Positions 46,266-55,700 of a DNA stretch of 64,000 bases are shown piece after piece. A model generated the notes under the pieces. That model was not told where the DNA came from and did not search any database. It saw only the letters and a list, made by a program, of their open reading frames with translations. Within the stretch, counting starts at the first letter, position 1. The number at the start of each line of letters is the position of its first letter. Location: NCBI GenBank assembly GCA_003574885.1, contig PJFC01000004.1:1-64000 (forward strand), read 5' to 3'. A program made the translations under genes and the position numbers. The DNA is from Geobacter sp. (GTDB lineage Bacteria > Desulfobacterota > Desulfuromonadia > Geobacterales > Geobacteraceae).

Positions 46266-46316
46266 GTACAGTCCAATTCACGATTTTTCCGCATTGCGCA
46301 GAGGAGGCTTTTACCC

Positions 46317-47486
46317 ATGGAGATGAAGGATTATATTTTCAGTTCTGAATCGGTTTCCGAGGGGCATCCTGACAAGGTTGCCGACCAGGTCTCGGACTCC
46401 ATTCTTGATGCCATAATTGCCCAGGACCCGAAGGCCCGCGTTGCCTGCGAGACCATGGTGACCACCGGGATGGCCGTGGTTGCGGGCGAGATCACTACCA
46501 CTGCCGTCGTCGACTACCCGAAGATCGTCCGGGAGACCATCAAGGAAATCGGCTATAACGACTCCGCCATGGGTTTCGACTGGGAAACCTGTGCGGTCCT
46601 CACCTCCATCGACAAGCAGTCTCCCGACATCTCCCAGGGGGTGACGGAAGGGGAGGGGCTTTATAAGGATCAGGGTGCGGGCGACCAGGGAATCATGTTC
46701 GGCTATGCCTGCCGCGAGACCAAGGAGCTGATGCCGATGCCGATCCTTCTCTCCCACAAGCTGGTGAAGAGGCTGGCCGATGTGCGGAAGGGGGGGATTC
46801 TCGATTTCCTCCGCCCTGACTCCAAGTCCCAGGTATCTGTCGAGTACGTGGACAACCAGCCGGTGCGGGTGGATACCATCGTCATCTCATCACAGCACAC
46901 CCCTGAGGTCTCCTACGAGACCATCAAGGAGGGGATCGTGGAGGAGGTCATCCGGAAGGTGGTGCCGGCCGGGCTCATGGACGACAGGACCCGTTATCTC
47001 ATCAATCCCACCGGCCGTTTCGTGGTGGGTGGCCCCATGGGTGACTGCGGCCTGACCGGGCGCAAGATAATCGTCGACACCTACGGTGGTGCCGGACGCC
47101 ACGGCGGCGGCGCTTTCTCCGGCAAGGACCCCTCCAAGGTCGACCGTTCTGCTGCCTACATGGGGCGGTACGTGGCCAAGAACCTGGTTGCGGCAGGACT
47201 GTGCGACCGGTGCGAGGTGCAGGTTGCCTATGCCATCGGCGTGGCCGAGCCGGTATCGGTCATGGTGAATACCTTCGGCACCGGCAAGCTGGAAGACGCC
47301 CGCATTGCCGCCGTTGCCGCCGAAGTATTCGACCTCCGCCCCCGCGCCATCATCGAGCAGCTGGACCTGCTCCGCCCCATCTACCGCAAGACTGCGGCAT
47401 ACGGCCACTTCGGCCGCGAGCTGCCGGAATTTACCTGGGAGCGGACCGACAAGGTGGATGTGATCAAGGCAAAGGCAGGCGTTTAA
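46317..47486 (+). CDS. metK: S-adenosylmethionine synthetase
   Basis: A 389-residue enzyme making SAM from methionine and ATP. Family motifs: [17 protein letters not shown] at the N-terminus, [12 protein letters not shown] (about 121-132), [14 protein letters not shown] and the ATP loop [19 protein letters not shown] (about 262-280). AGAGGAGG precedes the ATG. Together with ahcY at 50916 it forms part of the SAM cycle. Confidence 0.97.
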   Translation: MEMKDYIFSSESVSEGHPDKVADQVSDSILDAIIAQDPKARVACETMVTTGMAVVAGEITTTAVVDYPKIVRETIKEIGYNDSAMGFDWETCAVLTSIDKQSPDISQGVTEGEGLYKDQGAGDQGIMFGYACRETKELMPMPILLSHKLVKRLADVRKGGILDFLRPDSKSQVSVEYVDNQPVRVDTIVISSQHTPEVSYETIKEGIVEEVIRKVVPAGLMDDRTRYLINPTGRFVVGGPMGDCGLTGRKIIVDTYGGAGRHGGGAFSGKDPSKVDRSAAYMGRYVAKNLVAAGLCDRCEVQVAYAIGVAEPVSVMVNTFGTGKLEDARIAAVAAEVFDLRPRAIIEQLDLLRPIYRKTAAYGHFGRELPEFTWERTDKVDVIKAKAGV

Positions 47487-47496
47487 CGGCAATTAT

Positions 47497-47613
47497 GAAT
47501 GTTGAATTATGAATTTTGAATTGAAAACCTGAATACAGCAAAAAGGCCGACTGGATAACCAGTCGGCCTTTTTACGATTTTAATTCAAAATTCAACATTC
47601 ATAATTCAAAATT
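47497..47613. repeat. Nested GAATTATGAA inverted repeat around a terminator
   Basis: Arms built from AATTATGAATGTTGAATT-type units (about 47497-47523) and their complement (about 47578-47613) flank the terminator hairpin. The right arm also encodes the last residues (NFEL) and stop codon of the response regulator gene. Confidence 0.6.
47540..47573. terminator. Bidirectional terminator between metK and the response regulator
   Basis: A 15-bp perfect stem (47540-47554 with 47559-47573), loop ATAA, with A and T runs on both sides. It can terminate both convergent genes. Confidence 0.9.
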
Positions 47614-48324
47614 ATCTCTTGTTATCTTTCTCGTGAACCGGTACCCCACCCCCCGCACGGTCTGGAAGTAGACCGGGGTGGCCGGGTCGGGCTCGAAGTA
47701 CTTCCGGAGCCGGACGATGAAGTTGTCCAGGGTGCGGGTTTCGGTGTCGGAGCTGTATCCCCAGACGTTTTCCAGCAGGGTTGCGCGCGGGATTGCCTCA
47801 CCCTCCTTCCGGAAGAAGAGGGCGAGCATCTTTACCTCCAGGTCGGTCAGGTCGATCTCTCCCTGTGCGGTCCGGGCGTGGTAGGAGAGGAGGAACACCT
47901 CGTTGTCGCCGAACCGGTACCCTTCCTCTACCGGTTCGGGCCGGTACCAGGCGGAACGACGAAGCATTCCCTGGACCCGGAGCAGGAACTCGTTCAGATT
48001 GAACGGTTTGGTCAGGTAGTCGTCGGCGCCGCTTGCCAAGCCGGTTATCCGGTCCCCTTCCTCGGAGCGGGCAGTGAGGATCAGCACCGGCACCCGCGAG
48101 TCGGCCTTGCGGATCTCCTTGCAGACGGCAAAGCCGTCCATCCCCGGCAGCATGACATCCAGGATCACCAACGCGAAGCGGTCGTAGCTGAACCGCTCCA
48201 GCGCCGCTTCGCCGGTTTCCACGTGGCTAACCCGGTACCCTTCCTGCTCCAGGTTGAAGCATATCCCCCGGGCCAGGTGCATCTCGTCTTCGACGAGGAG
48301 TATGTGGGGTTTCTCTTCCGACAC
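47599..48324 (-). CDS. OmpR/PhoB-family response regulator
   Basis: A 241-residue regulator: receiver (about 6-120; ILLVEDEMHLARG, LVILDVMLPGMDG phosphoacceptor, LTARSE, KPFNLNE) and a winged helix DNA-binding domain (about 145-238; GEIDLTDLEVKMLALF, TRTLDNFIVRLRKYF, VRGVGYRF). The GTG at 48324 with GAGG upstream is preferred; a longer frame to 48375 runs into repeat element copy 3. The partner kinase lies upstream on the same strand, separated by that element. Targets are unknown. Confidence 0.9.
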   Translation of the reverse strand: MSEEKPHILLVEDEMHLARGICFNLEQEGYRVSHVETGEAALERFSYDRFALVILDVMLPGMDGFAVCKEIRKADSRVPVLILTARSEEGDRITGLASGADDYLTKPFNLNEFLLRVQGMLRRSAWYRPEPVEEGYRFGDNEVFLLSYHARTAQGEIDLTDLEVKMLALFFRKEGEAIPRATLLENVWGYSSDTETRTLDNFIVRLRKYFEPDPATPVYFQTVRGVGYRFTRKITRDNFEL

Positions 48325-48336
48325 TCGTAACCTCGT

Positions 48337-48542
48337 GGGGAAACGGCCCTTTTTCGCGATATCTGCGTAAGTCATCAGGATCGCTGTGACTCGGCCTGTC
48401 GGCCGCCCCCTTCAGGGCGCCTTCGCGGTCCAATTTAGCAAGCGAAATTGTGCGACGTAGCGTGGTTTATGCCCGATTGTTGGGTACTACGCCTCCGCGC
48501 GATCCTTCGACAGCCTTGATCTCGCAAAAAATTGCTCGTTTC
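48337..48542. repeat. Dispersed hairpin element, copy 3
   Basis: A roughly 206-base copy between the kinase and response regulator genes. It shares CGGCC-TGTC-GGCCG, the GCCCC stem, a CAATTT...AAATTG stem and the CGTAG/CTACG pair with copy 2, and the GGGGAAACG.../...CGTTTC ends with copies 1 and 2. It is on the plus strand while the flanking genes are on the minus strand. Confidence 0.65.
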
Positions 48543-48586
48543 TTGATTGGGGTGCCCGTGAAAAGGGATCGCCCTCTAAGAAATTT

Positions 48587-49525
48587 TCACGTTGCCAGGG
48601 GGAGGGTTATTATGAAGGTGCACCCCTTGCCACGCCCTTCGCTTTCCACTCGTACCTTGCCGCCGTGCTCGGCGATCACCGATTTGACGATGTGGAGCCC
48701 GAGACCGGTGCCGCGGATATTCTCTCCCGGCTGGCGGACCCGGTAGAACATGCTGAAAACCTGTTTCAGGTCGGCTGCGTCGATCCCCATCCCCCTGTCC
48801 TTGAAGGTGAGCTGACAGAAGCGTCCTGTCCGCTTCAGCTCCACCCTGATATCCGGTGCACCAGGGCTGTAGAGGACGGCATTCTCGTAGAGATTGCGCA
48901 GGGCAGTCTGCATCTCCTCCACGTCGGCGGCCAACCGCAGCCCTGGCTCGATCTGGAGGCTGAGGTTTCCCCCTTCCGGGAGCTTGGCCCGCTTGGATTC
49001 CATGGAAGCGGCGACGAATGCCGAGAAGTCGATGACCGGGTACTGTGCCCGCCGTCGTCGATGTTCCAGCTTGGCGGCCATGAGCAGGTTGCTGATCAGG
49101 TTGTTGAGCCGGTCCGTATCGGCCAGCATGGTGTCAAGAAAGCGCTCCAGCTTGTCCGGGGCCGGCTTACGGAGCCTTATGGTCTCCAGGTGGAGCTGGA
49201 TCGATGCCAGGGGCGATTTCAGCTCGTGGGTTACCTGGGCGGTGATCTCCTTCTGTTCACGATAGAGTTTGGTCTGGCGTCGCCAGTAGATGAAGATTAT
49301 GTAGATGCCGGCAAGGATCAACACCAGGAGCACCAGCCCTACGGTCAGGACTGCCCAGTTGAAGCCGGGGCCGGAAAAGTCGGAATGGTAACGGCGGGCC
49401 AGCTCCCGCAGTTCCTTGTGGCGCGCGACGAACCAGAGGATCCAGAAGACCACCACCAGTATCCAGATGACCTGGATGCCAATGAAGGCGATGAGGGGAT
49501 CGAAGATTTTCTTGAGCCATTTCAT
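48587..49525 (-). CDS. Membrane sensor histidine kinase
   Basis: A 312-residue kinase with two N-terminal transmembrane helices (about 10-32 and 58-80) and a short periplasmic segment (about 33-57). The core has H-box VTHELKSPLASIQ (about 113), N-box LRNLYENAVLYSP, G1 FKDRGMGI and G2 GTGLGLHI. No HAMP or PAS domain is visible; the sensor is minimal. The start at 49525 (MKWLKK) fits the first helix. Its partner is probably the OmpR-type regulator downstream. Confidence 0.88.
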   Translation of the reverse strand: MKWLKKIFDPLIAFIGIQVIWILVVVFWILWFVARHKELRELARRYHSDFSGPGFNWAVLTVGLVLLVLILAGIYIIFIYWRRQTKLYREQKEITAQVTHELKSPLASIQLHLETIRLRKPAPDKLERFLDTMLADTDRLNNLISNLLMAAKLEHRRRRAQYPVIDFSAFVAASMESKRAKLPEGGNLSLQIEPGLRLAADVEEMQTALRNLYENAVLYSPGAPDIRVELKRTGRFCQLTFKDRGMGIDAADLKQVFSMFYRVRQPGENIRGTGLGLHIVKSVIAEHGGKVRVESEGRGKGCTFIITLPLAT

Positions 49526-49663
49526 GGTTTCTGTGTAGCACCTGAACGGCTGATTTGCAAGGCGCAAAATGGTTTTACATTTCTATTACAAATAGTAGCG
49601 GAGGTTTTTTGGTATGGTGATAGTGCGATAGCGTTCAAAATCTCGCCATCCAGGAGAAAAACA

Positions 49664-50746
49664 ATGGTAAAACCCTTGAAAATAGGGAAATACGAAGTCA
49701 AATATCCGCTCATCCAGGGTGGCATGGGGGTACGTATTTCCGCCGGCTCCCTGGCCGGGCACGTTGCCAAGTGCGGCGGGATCGGCATTGTTGCGTCAGC
49801 CGGGATTGCCCTCAATAGCGGTCTTTACGACGGTACGAATTACGAGCAGGCCGACAGTGAGGCGTTCAAGGCCGAACTGGCAAAGGCATACCGCATCGCT
49901 CCCGACGGGGTTATCGGCGTGAACGTCATGGTGGCCCTTGCCGATTTCGAGCAACTGGTGACCGCCGCCATCGAGGGGGGAGCAAAGGTAATTATCTGCG
50001 GCGCTGGTCTTCCCATGACTCTGCCGGGTCTGACCGCCCACGCCCCCGACGTGGCGCTGATTCCCATCGTTTCCTCGGTGCGGGCCGCCCAGCTCATTGT
50101 CAAGAAGTGGGTCAAGGGGTATAACCGGCTTCCTGACGCGGTGGTGGTGGAAGATCCGGACACCGCCGGCGGACACCTGGGGGAGAAGATGGAGAACATC
50201 GGCACCGGCGAGTATGACCAGTACGCTACGGTGCGGGGCGTGAAGGCCTTTTTGCTCGAGGAGTACGGGGTTGACGTGCCGGTCATAGCGGCCGGCGGCA
50301 TCTGGGATCGAGCTGATGTGCTCAATGCCCTGGAACAAGGCGCCGACGGGGTGCAGATGGCCTCGCGCTTCGTCCCTACCGTTGAGTGCGATGCCGACGA
50401 CGCCTTCAAACAGGCCTATCTCGACTGCCGCAAAGAGGATATCGGTCTCGTCATGAGCCCGGCCGGGCTGCCGGGGCGAGCAATTCTCCGGAACCAGGAA
50501 CAGATCGTTCTCTATGACCAGATCCAGTCGACCACCTGCTCCAACGGCTGCCTCAAGAAATGTACCTACAAGGAGTCGGGTGAGCGGTTCTGCATTGTTC
50601 ATTCTCTCGACCGTGCCCAGCGGGGGGATGTGGAAACCGGCCTTGTCTTCTGCGGCACCAATGCCTGGAAGGCGGACCGTATAACCACGGTCCAGGAGAT
50701 ATTCGACGAGCTGTTTGCGGAGGCTGCGGCGGAAGAAGCGGCGTGA
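49664..50746 (+). CDS. Nitronate monooxygenase/FabK-like flavoprotein
   Basis: A 360-residue FMN-dependent TIM-barrel protein of the nitronate monooxygenase/2-nitropropane dioxygenase family. Seen: PLIQGGMGVRIS (N-terminal flavin site), GVNVMVALADF, IICGAGLP, PVIAAGGIWDRADV and GADGVQMASRFV. A Cys-rich C-terminal piece (TTCSNGCLKKCTYKE) is added to the usual domain and could bind a metal or iron-sulfur cluster. The family also includes enoyl-ACP reductase FabK, so the reaction is not settled. The ATG at 49664 follows CAGGAG. Confidence 0.85.
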   Translation: MVKPLKIGKYEVKYPLIQGGMGVRISAGSLAGHVAKCGGIGIVASAGIALNSGLYDGTNYEQADSEAFKAELAKAYRIAPDGVIGVNVMVALADFEQLVTAAIEGGAKVIICGAGLPMTLPGLTAHAPDVALIPIVSSVRAAQLIVKKWVKGYNRLPDAVVVEDPDTAGGHLGEKMENIGTGEYDQYATVRGVKAFLLEEYGVDVPVIAAGGIWDRADVLNALEQGADGVQMASRFVPTVECDADDAFKQAYLDCRKEDIGLVMSPAGLPGRAILRNQEQIVLYDQIQSTTCSNGCLKKCTYKESGERFCIVHSLDRAQRGDVETGLVFCGTNAWKADRITTVQEIFDELFAEAAAEEAA

Positions 50747-50750
50747 ATCG

Positions 50751-50792
50751 GTGAAAAGTGAAAAGTGAAAAGTGAAAAGTGAAAAGTGAAAA
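50751..50792. repeat. Six tandem GTGAAAA heptamers
   Basis: GTGAAAA is repeated six times without change, starting four bases after the flavoprotein stop. Unit length 7 would shift frame if copies changed, but it lies outside a gene. Confidence 0.9.
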
Positions 50793-50795
50793 GCA

Positions 50796-50823
50796 GGGGG
50801 GCGAATCGATTGCCCCCCTTTTT
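50796..50823 (+). terminator. Terminator after the flavoprotein gene
   Basis: GGGGGGC pairs with GCCCCCC across a 9-base loop and is followed by TTTTT. Confidence 0.85.
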
Positions 50824-50915
50824 CGTGGCTGCCGGGGAATGGTTTTGACCTCAGGGGCCAAAGATGGTATAAATCCCTTTCTTTTAGCGAACAATCAATT
50901 CTTTTGGAGGATATC

Positions 50916-52313
50916 ATGAGCTTTTCCGATTACCATGTCGCCGACCTTTCCCTTGCCCCCTGGGGGCGCAAGGAGATGATCATTGCCGAGTCGGAGATGC
51001 CCGGTCTCATGGCGATCCGCGAGGAATTCGCCGCCAGCAAGCCCATCAAGGGTGCCCGCATCGCCGGCTCGCTCCACATGACCATCCAGACCGCCATGCT
51101 CATCGAGACCCTGACCGCGCTCGGTGCCGAGGTCCGCTGGGCTTCGTGCAACATCTTCTCCACCCAGGACCACGCCGCTGCCGCCATCGCCGCGGCCGGT
51201 ATTCCGGTCTTCGCCTTCAAGGGAGAGTCCCTGGCCGATTACTGGGAATTCACCCACCGGATCTTCGAGTGGCACGACGGCGGCACGCCAAACATGATCC
51301 TGGACGACGGCGGCGACGCCACTCTCCTCATGCACCTGGGGAGCGACGCAGAGAAGGACCCTTCCGTCATCGCCAATCCAACCTGCGAAGAGGAGGAGTA
51401 CCTGTTCGCCTCCATCAAAAAACGGCTCGCGGAGAAACCGGGGTGGTATGCTAAAACCGCTGCCGCCATCAAGGGTGTCACGGAAGAGACCACTACCGGC
51501 GTCCACCGTCTCTACCAGATGCACGAGAAGGGGCGGCTCAAGTTTCCTGCCATCAACGTCAACGACTCGGTCACCAAATCCAAGTTCGACAACATCTACG
51601 GCTGCCGCGAATCCCTGATGGACGGCATAAAGCGGGCCACCGACGTCATGGTTGCCGGCAAGGTGGCGGTCATCTGCGGCTACGGCGAGGTGGGGAAGGG
51701 GTCGGCCCAAGCGCTGCGCGGCCTCCAGGCCCAGGTGTGGGTAACGGAGATCGACCCGATCTGTGCACTCCAGGCAGCCATGGAAGGGTACAAGGTTGTG
51801 ACCATGGAGTACGCCGCCGACAAGGCTGACATTTTCGTCACCGCCACCGGCAACTACCACGTCATCACCCACGAGCACATGAAACGGATGAAGCACAACG
51901 CCATCGTCTGCAACATCGGTCACTTCGACAACGAGATCGAGGTGGCGTCCCTCAAGCAGTACACCTGGGAGAACATCAAGCCCCAGGTGGACCACATCAT
52001 ATTCCCTGACGGCAAACGGATAATCCTCCTGGCGGAGGGTCGCCTCGTGAACCTCGGCTGCGCTACCGGCCATCCCTCCTACGTCATGTCCTCCTCCTTC
52101 GCCAACCAGACCCTGGCCCAGATGGAACTCTACTGCAATCCGGGCAAGTATCCGGTGGGAGTCTACATCCTTCCCAAGCAGCTGGACGAGAAGGTGGCCC
52201 GGTTGCAGCTCCGGACCCTCGGCGCCATGCTCACCGAGCTGACCGACGAGCAGGCGGCATACCTGGGGTTGCCCAAGGAAGGGCCGTACAAGACCGACCA
52301 CTACCGGTACTGA
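50916..52313 (+). CDS. ahcY: S-adenosylhomocysteine hydrolase
   Basis: A 465-residue NAD-dependent enzyme that splits S-adenosylhomocysteine to adenosine and homocysteine. Seen: [19 protein letters not shown] in parts, [15 protein letters not shown], the NAD-binding [10 protein letters not shown] (about 255), [17 protein letters not shown] and the C-terminal [15 protein letters not shown] precedes the ATG. It recycles the by-product of SAM-dependent methylation and so pairs with metK. Confidence 0.97.
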   Translation: MSFSDYHVADLSLAPWGRKEMIIAESEMPGLMAIREEFAASKPIKGARIAGSLHMTIQTAMLIETLTALGAEVRWASCNIFSTQDHAAAAIAAAGIPVFAFKGESLADYWEFTHRIFEWHDGGTPNMILDDGGDATLLMHLGSDAEKDPSVIANPTCEEEEYLFASIKKRLAEKPGWYAKTAAAIKGVTEETTTGVHRLYQMHEKGRLKFPAINVNDSVTKSKFDNIYGCRESLMDGIKRATDVMVAGKVAVICGYGEVGKGSAQALRGLQAQVWVTEIDPICALQAAMEGYKVVTMEYAADKADIFVTATGNYHVITHEHMKRMKHNAIVCNIGHFDNEIEVASLKQYTWENIKPQVDHIIFPDGKRIILLAEGRLVNLGCATGHPSYVMSSSFANQTLAQMELYCNPGKYPVGVYILPKQLDEKVARLQLRTLGAMLTELTDEQAAYLGLPKEGPYKTDHYRY

Positions 52314-52392
52314 GCAGTCCCTCCACCCCTATCCCCTCACCCTTGCCCTCTCCCTGAGGGAGAGGGTGGCTGTTTGCAACAGCAGTGAACAG

Positions 52393-52431
52393 AACCGCCG
52401 AAGATAAATCTCCGGCGGTTTTTGTTTTTTA
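52393..52431 (+). terminator. Terminator of ahcY
   Basis: AACCGCCG pairs with CGGCGGTT around a 12-base loop, followed by a T-rich tract. Confidence 0.8.
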
Positions 52432-52745
52432 CTGCTATTGCTATGCAATTATTTATTGGCAAAATACGTGCATGTAATTAAATTCAAATTGGCATGTTGA
52501 TTTTCTATAACTTTGTTTGATGGCCGATAATGCGGGTCCTTGAGGGGTGAAGGTATCTGAAATTACATGGAAATATAGTTAAATGGCGTTGGCCTGCGTT
52601 ATATGGCGTGACGCCTCCGATTGTCCCGGTAAGGGCCTCTTTTCCGGCCTGTCCACGCTGTGGTTTTATTACTTTGTTTATAAAAATTAATCTACTGATT
52701 CGAATAAGATTGTGCAGTTTCGCGGTTAGCGACAGGGGAGGGTGT
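52432..52745. other. Long 5' leader of the giant surface protein
   Basis: AT-rich then mixed sequence without a convincing gene. No GEMM (cyclic dinucleotide) riboswitch was recognised, although such elements control surface proteins in Geobacter. A promoter could not be placed with confidence. Confidence 0.4.
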
Positions 52746-55700
52746 ATGAAAGGTTTGCGTAGCTTGGTGGTGCGGATGATTCCGGTGGTGGCGTTTCTGG
52801 TGCTGATTGTCGGCGTAGTGGCATCTTATGCCGCGACTATCTCCGGAACGGTGACGAACAGTTCAAGCTCCACCGGCCGGGTGTATGTTGTTGTCATGGA
52901 TCCGAACAACAGCGGAAACGATCCGGTTTATGGCGTCTCACTGGACCCGTCGGTGTCCACGGCATTCTCCATAAAGGGGGTGCCGGACGGGACCTATAAC
53001 CTTGCCGCCTTCCTCGACCGGACCGGGACGGGGGTGTTCCACGCCAACGACCCGGCAAACATGATAAGCAACGTGACGGTCAGCGGAGATGTTAATACCG
53101 GTACAATTACACTGAGCGACATGCCGCCGGTTGCCCCCTCCAGCACATTTAAAGACGGTAACCATGTCAACCTCCTTCCCGGTACCAGGGGGGCAGTACT
53201 GCTCATCAACCACGAGACCGACCCCAGCACCGGCGGCATCGTTGCCGACTCCTACGACGTGGCCTGCAACAGCAGTACGCAGGGAACCATCAACCGGACC
53301 ATCTCCGTTTCCGGCATGGACAAAAAGATGGCGCTGCTCATCATCGGGGGACTTGATCCGGCATCAACGCTTTCCTGCACCGTGACCCCTTATGTGGGGA
53401 CAACGCCCTATTCTGGTGTGGCTGCAAGCGCAAACACAACAATTGTTGATACCTGCAACGTGTTCAGTTCCTGCGCTACCGGCGCCACCGTCACCGGCCG
53501 GGTCGATCTTTCCGCCTTCACCCCTACCGAGCTTGCCGGTAAAACTCTGGCGGTTGCCCTCAGTGACTGGAGCGACAATCCGCCTTATATATGGGCCGTT
53601 ACCAATCCGTCAACCCTACAGACCTTCTCTATCCCCGGCGTGGCGGCCAATCCCCGGGCCTACCGCACCGAACTGTTCCTGATGGACAGTTCCACCAACA
53701 ATCCGGGAACGCCCTTCTACCGCCTGAACGAGAAGAACGAAGAGGCCCGTCTGCTCGTCGAGAGCAGCCAGCCGGTCATTGCTCCCGATCAGAAAATTTC
53801 GAAGCGCGACAGCTACATCTCGGTCAACACGGTCGCCCAGTTCAACCAGGGGAATACGTCGCCCGGTTACGGGCTCACCTTTTCCTACGGCGACTGCGGG
53901 AAGCGGGCGGTCAACATCCAACTGGCAAACGGTACTAACGGCGCAGTGCTCCCCACGGAAGGGGTGTCATTCACCGGTTCGGGAGAACTGTACATCAACG
54001 CTTCGTCGAAGCCGCAGGGGGGTGACGACTACACGGCCACCATAACCTATGCCGACGGCACAAGCGCAACGCAGCCGGTGACGGTTGTCAAGGGGACCAT
54101 CGACGATTTCCTCGGCCAGAGCTTCCCGGTCGGCAATGTCACGATCCCCGGTGCCGACCTCTCCGCCCCCATGTTCGGCTGGCACTATTCCCTTCCCCAG
54201 ACCATGATCCCCTATACGGTCAGTGTGAGTTCGTCCAATGGCGGCTATGGCGAGAACTATACGTCGGCCACCAACTGGCTGAAACCGACCATGAGCGGGC
54301 CGTTGTCGGTCGGAGCCACCACCTGGAGCTGGTTGCAGCTCGACGACGTCATGGGGGATTCGCTCAGGTATAATGGGAGCTTCACCCTTGTGTCAGGCGG
54401 GCCGACGATCTCCTCATTCACCCCGGCAACCGGCGCCACCGGTACCGTTACCATAACCGGCAGCGGCTTCACGGGGGCAACAGGGGTTACGTTCAACGGT
54501 ATGCCGGCAGCATCGTATACGGTGAACAGCGACACGCAGATAACCGCCACGATCCCCTGGGGCGCGGCCCGTGGCCCCATAACCGTCACCGACGGGTCGG
54601 GAACGACCACGGCCAGTTCCACCCCCTTCGAACGGACCTACACGCTTTCGGGGAAAGTAACCAATTTGTCAGGCACTGGCCTAAACGGGATAGCGATGCG
54701 TACCATTGGCACCGGCACGCCGGTCACGGCAACCTCTTCTTCCACCGGCGGTTACTCCCTCTCCTCCATCTCGGCCGGTGTTCCCCATGTGGTCAATTTT
54801 CATGACGGCACAAATTTCTACCTGGATGTCTATACCCGTTTCATGACCAACACGGAGGACAGCAGCGGGCAGAACTACCTCATGCTCTCCTCTGCCGATC
54901 TCAGTAATTTCAGTGCCATCGATAGCTCCTTCGGGGCGATCGGTGCAGGGACGGCCGGCATGATTGCCGGCAAGGTGATGGATACCTCCGTCGGCACTCC
55001 CCTTAGCGGTGCCGTCCTGGATGTTCACAGCAAAAACTACGCAGCCAGCCCCACGACACCATACAAAGTCATCTACGGCAACAGCAGTGGCGTACCCGAT
55101 ACGACCCTCACGTCAACCACCAGTTCCGGCCGTTTCTTCGTTACCGGCATAGAACAGGGGGACATGGTTGTCCTGGATGCCGCCGCAACGGGGTACACGT
55201 TTTCGCCCTCCATGTACCAGGTGTATAAAGGTACCGTCAGCGAAGGGCCGGTGCTGGGTGCCCAGATGCCGACCGTTTCCCTTGATCCTCCCTCGGGGAG
55301 TTCGCTTGCCAGCGGTTCCCCGGTTACGGTGACCTGGTCGCCGGCTGTAACCGGCACGCTCTTCTATACGACGGACGGCTCGGACCCGCGCAATGGCGGA
55401 AATACGATCGGCACCAGCGGTTCGACAATTACGCTTTCCAGTCCCTTTGCCACCACAATCAACCTCCGTTACGTGTTCAAAAGCGGCGCGGGCATTTACG
55501 GCAGCGACGGGAGCGCCAGCTACAACATCACCGGCACCGATCCGGTCATCACCGATTTTACCCCGACAACTGTGCTGCCGGGCGATACGGTGACCATCAC
55601 CGGGATGAACTTCAACACCACCGCCGGTAACAACATGGTTTACTTCGGTGGTGGCGCATCGGTGGCGGCATCAACCGCTACTGCGACGCAACTGACGGTC

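Noticed and set aside
46163..46316. Searched for a SAM riboswitch before metK
   Set aside because: The leader after the putative promoter is only about 50 bases and lacks the SAM-I core.
48665..49663. Long upstream extension of the nitronate monooxygenase frame
   Set aside because: It is antisense to the sensor kinase and contains no family residues; the gene starts at 49664.
50751..50792. Tandem repeats considered as a CRISPR array
   Set aside because: The unit is seven bases with no spacers and no cas genes are present.
52432..52745. Searched for a GEMM/c-di-GMP or cGAMP riboswitch upstream of the giant surface protein
   Set aside because: The conserved core bases and tetraloop-receptor pattern were not found by eye.
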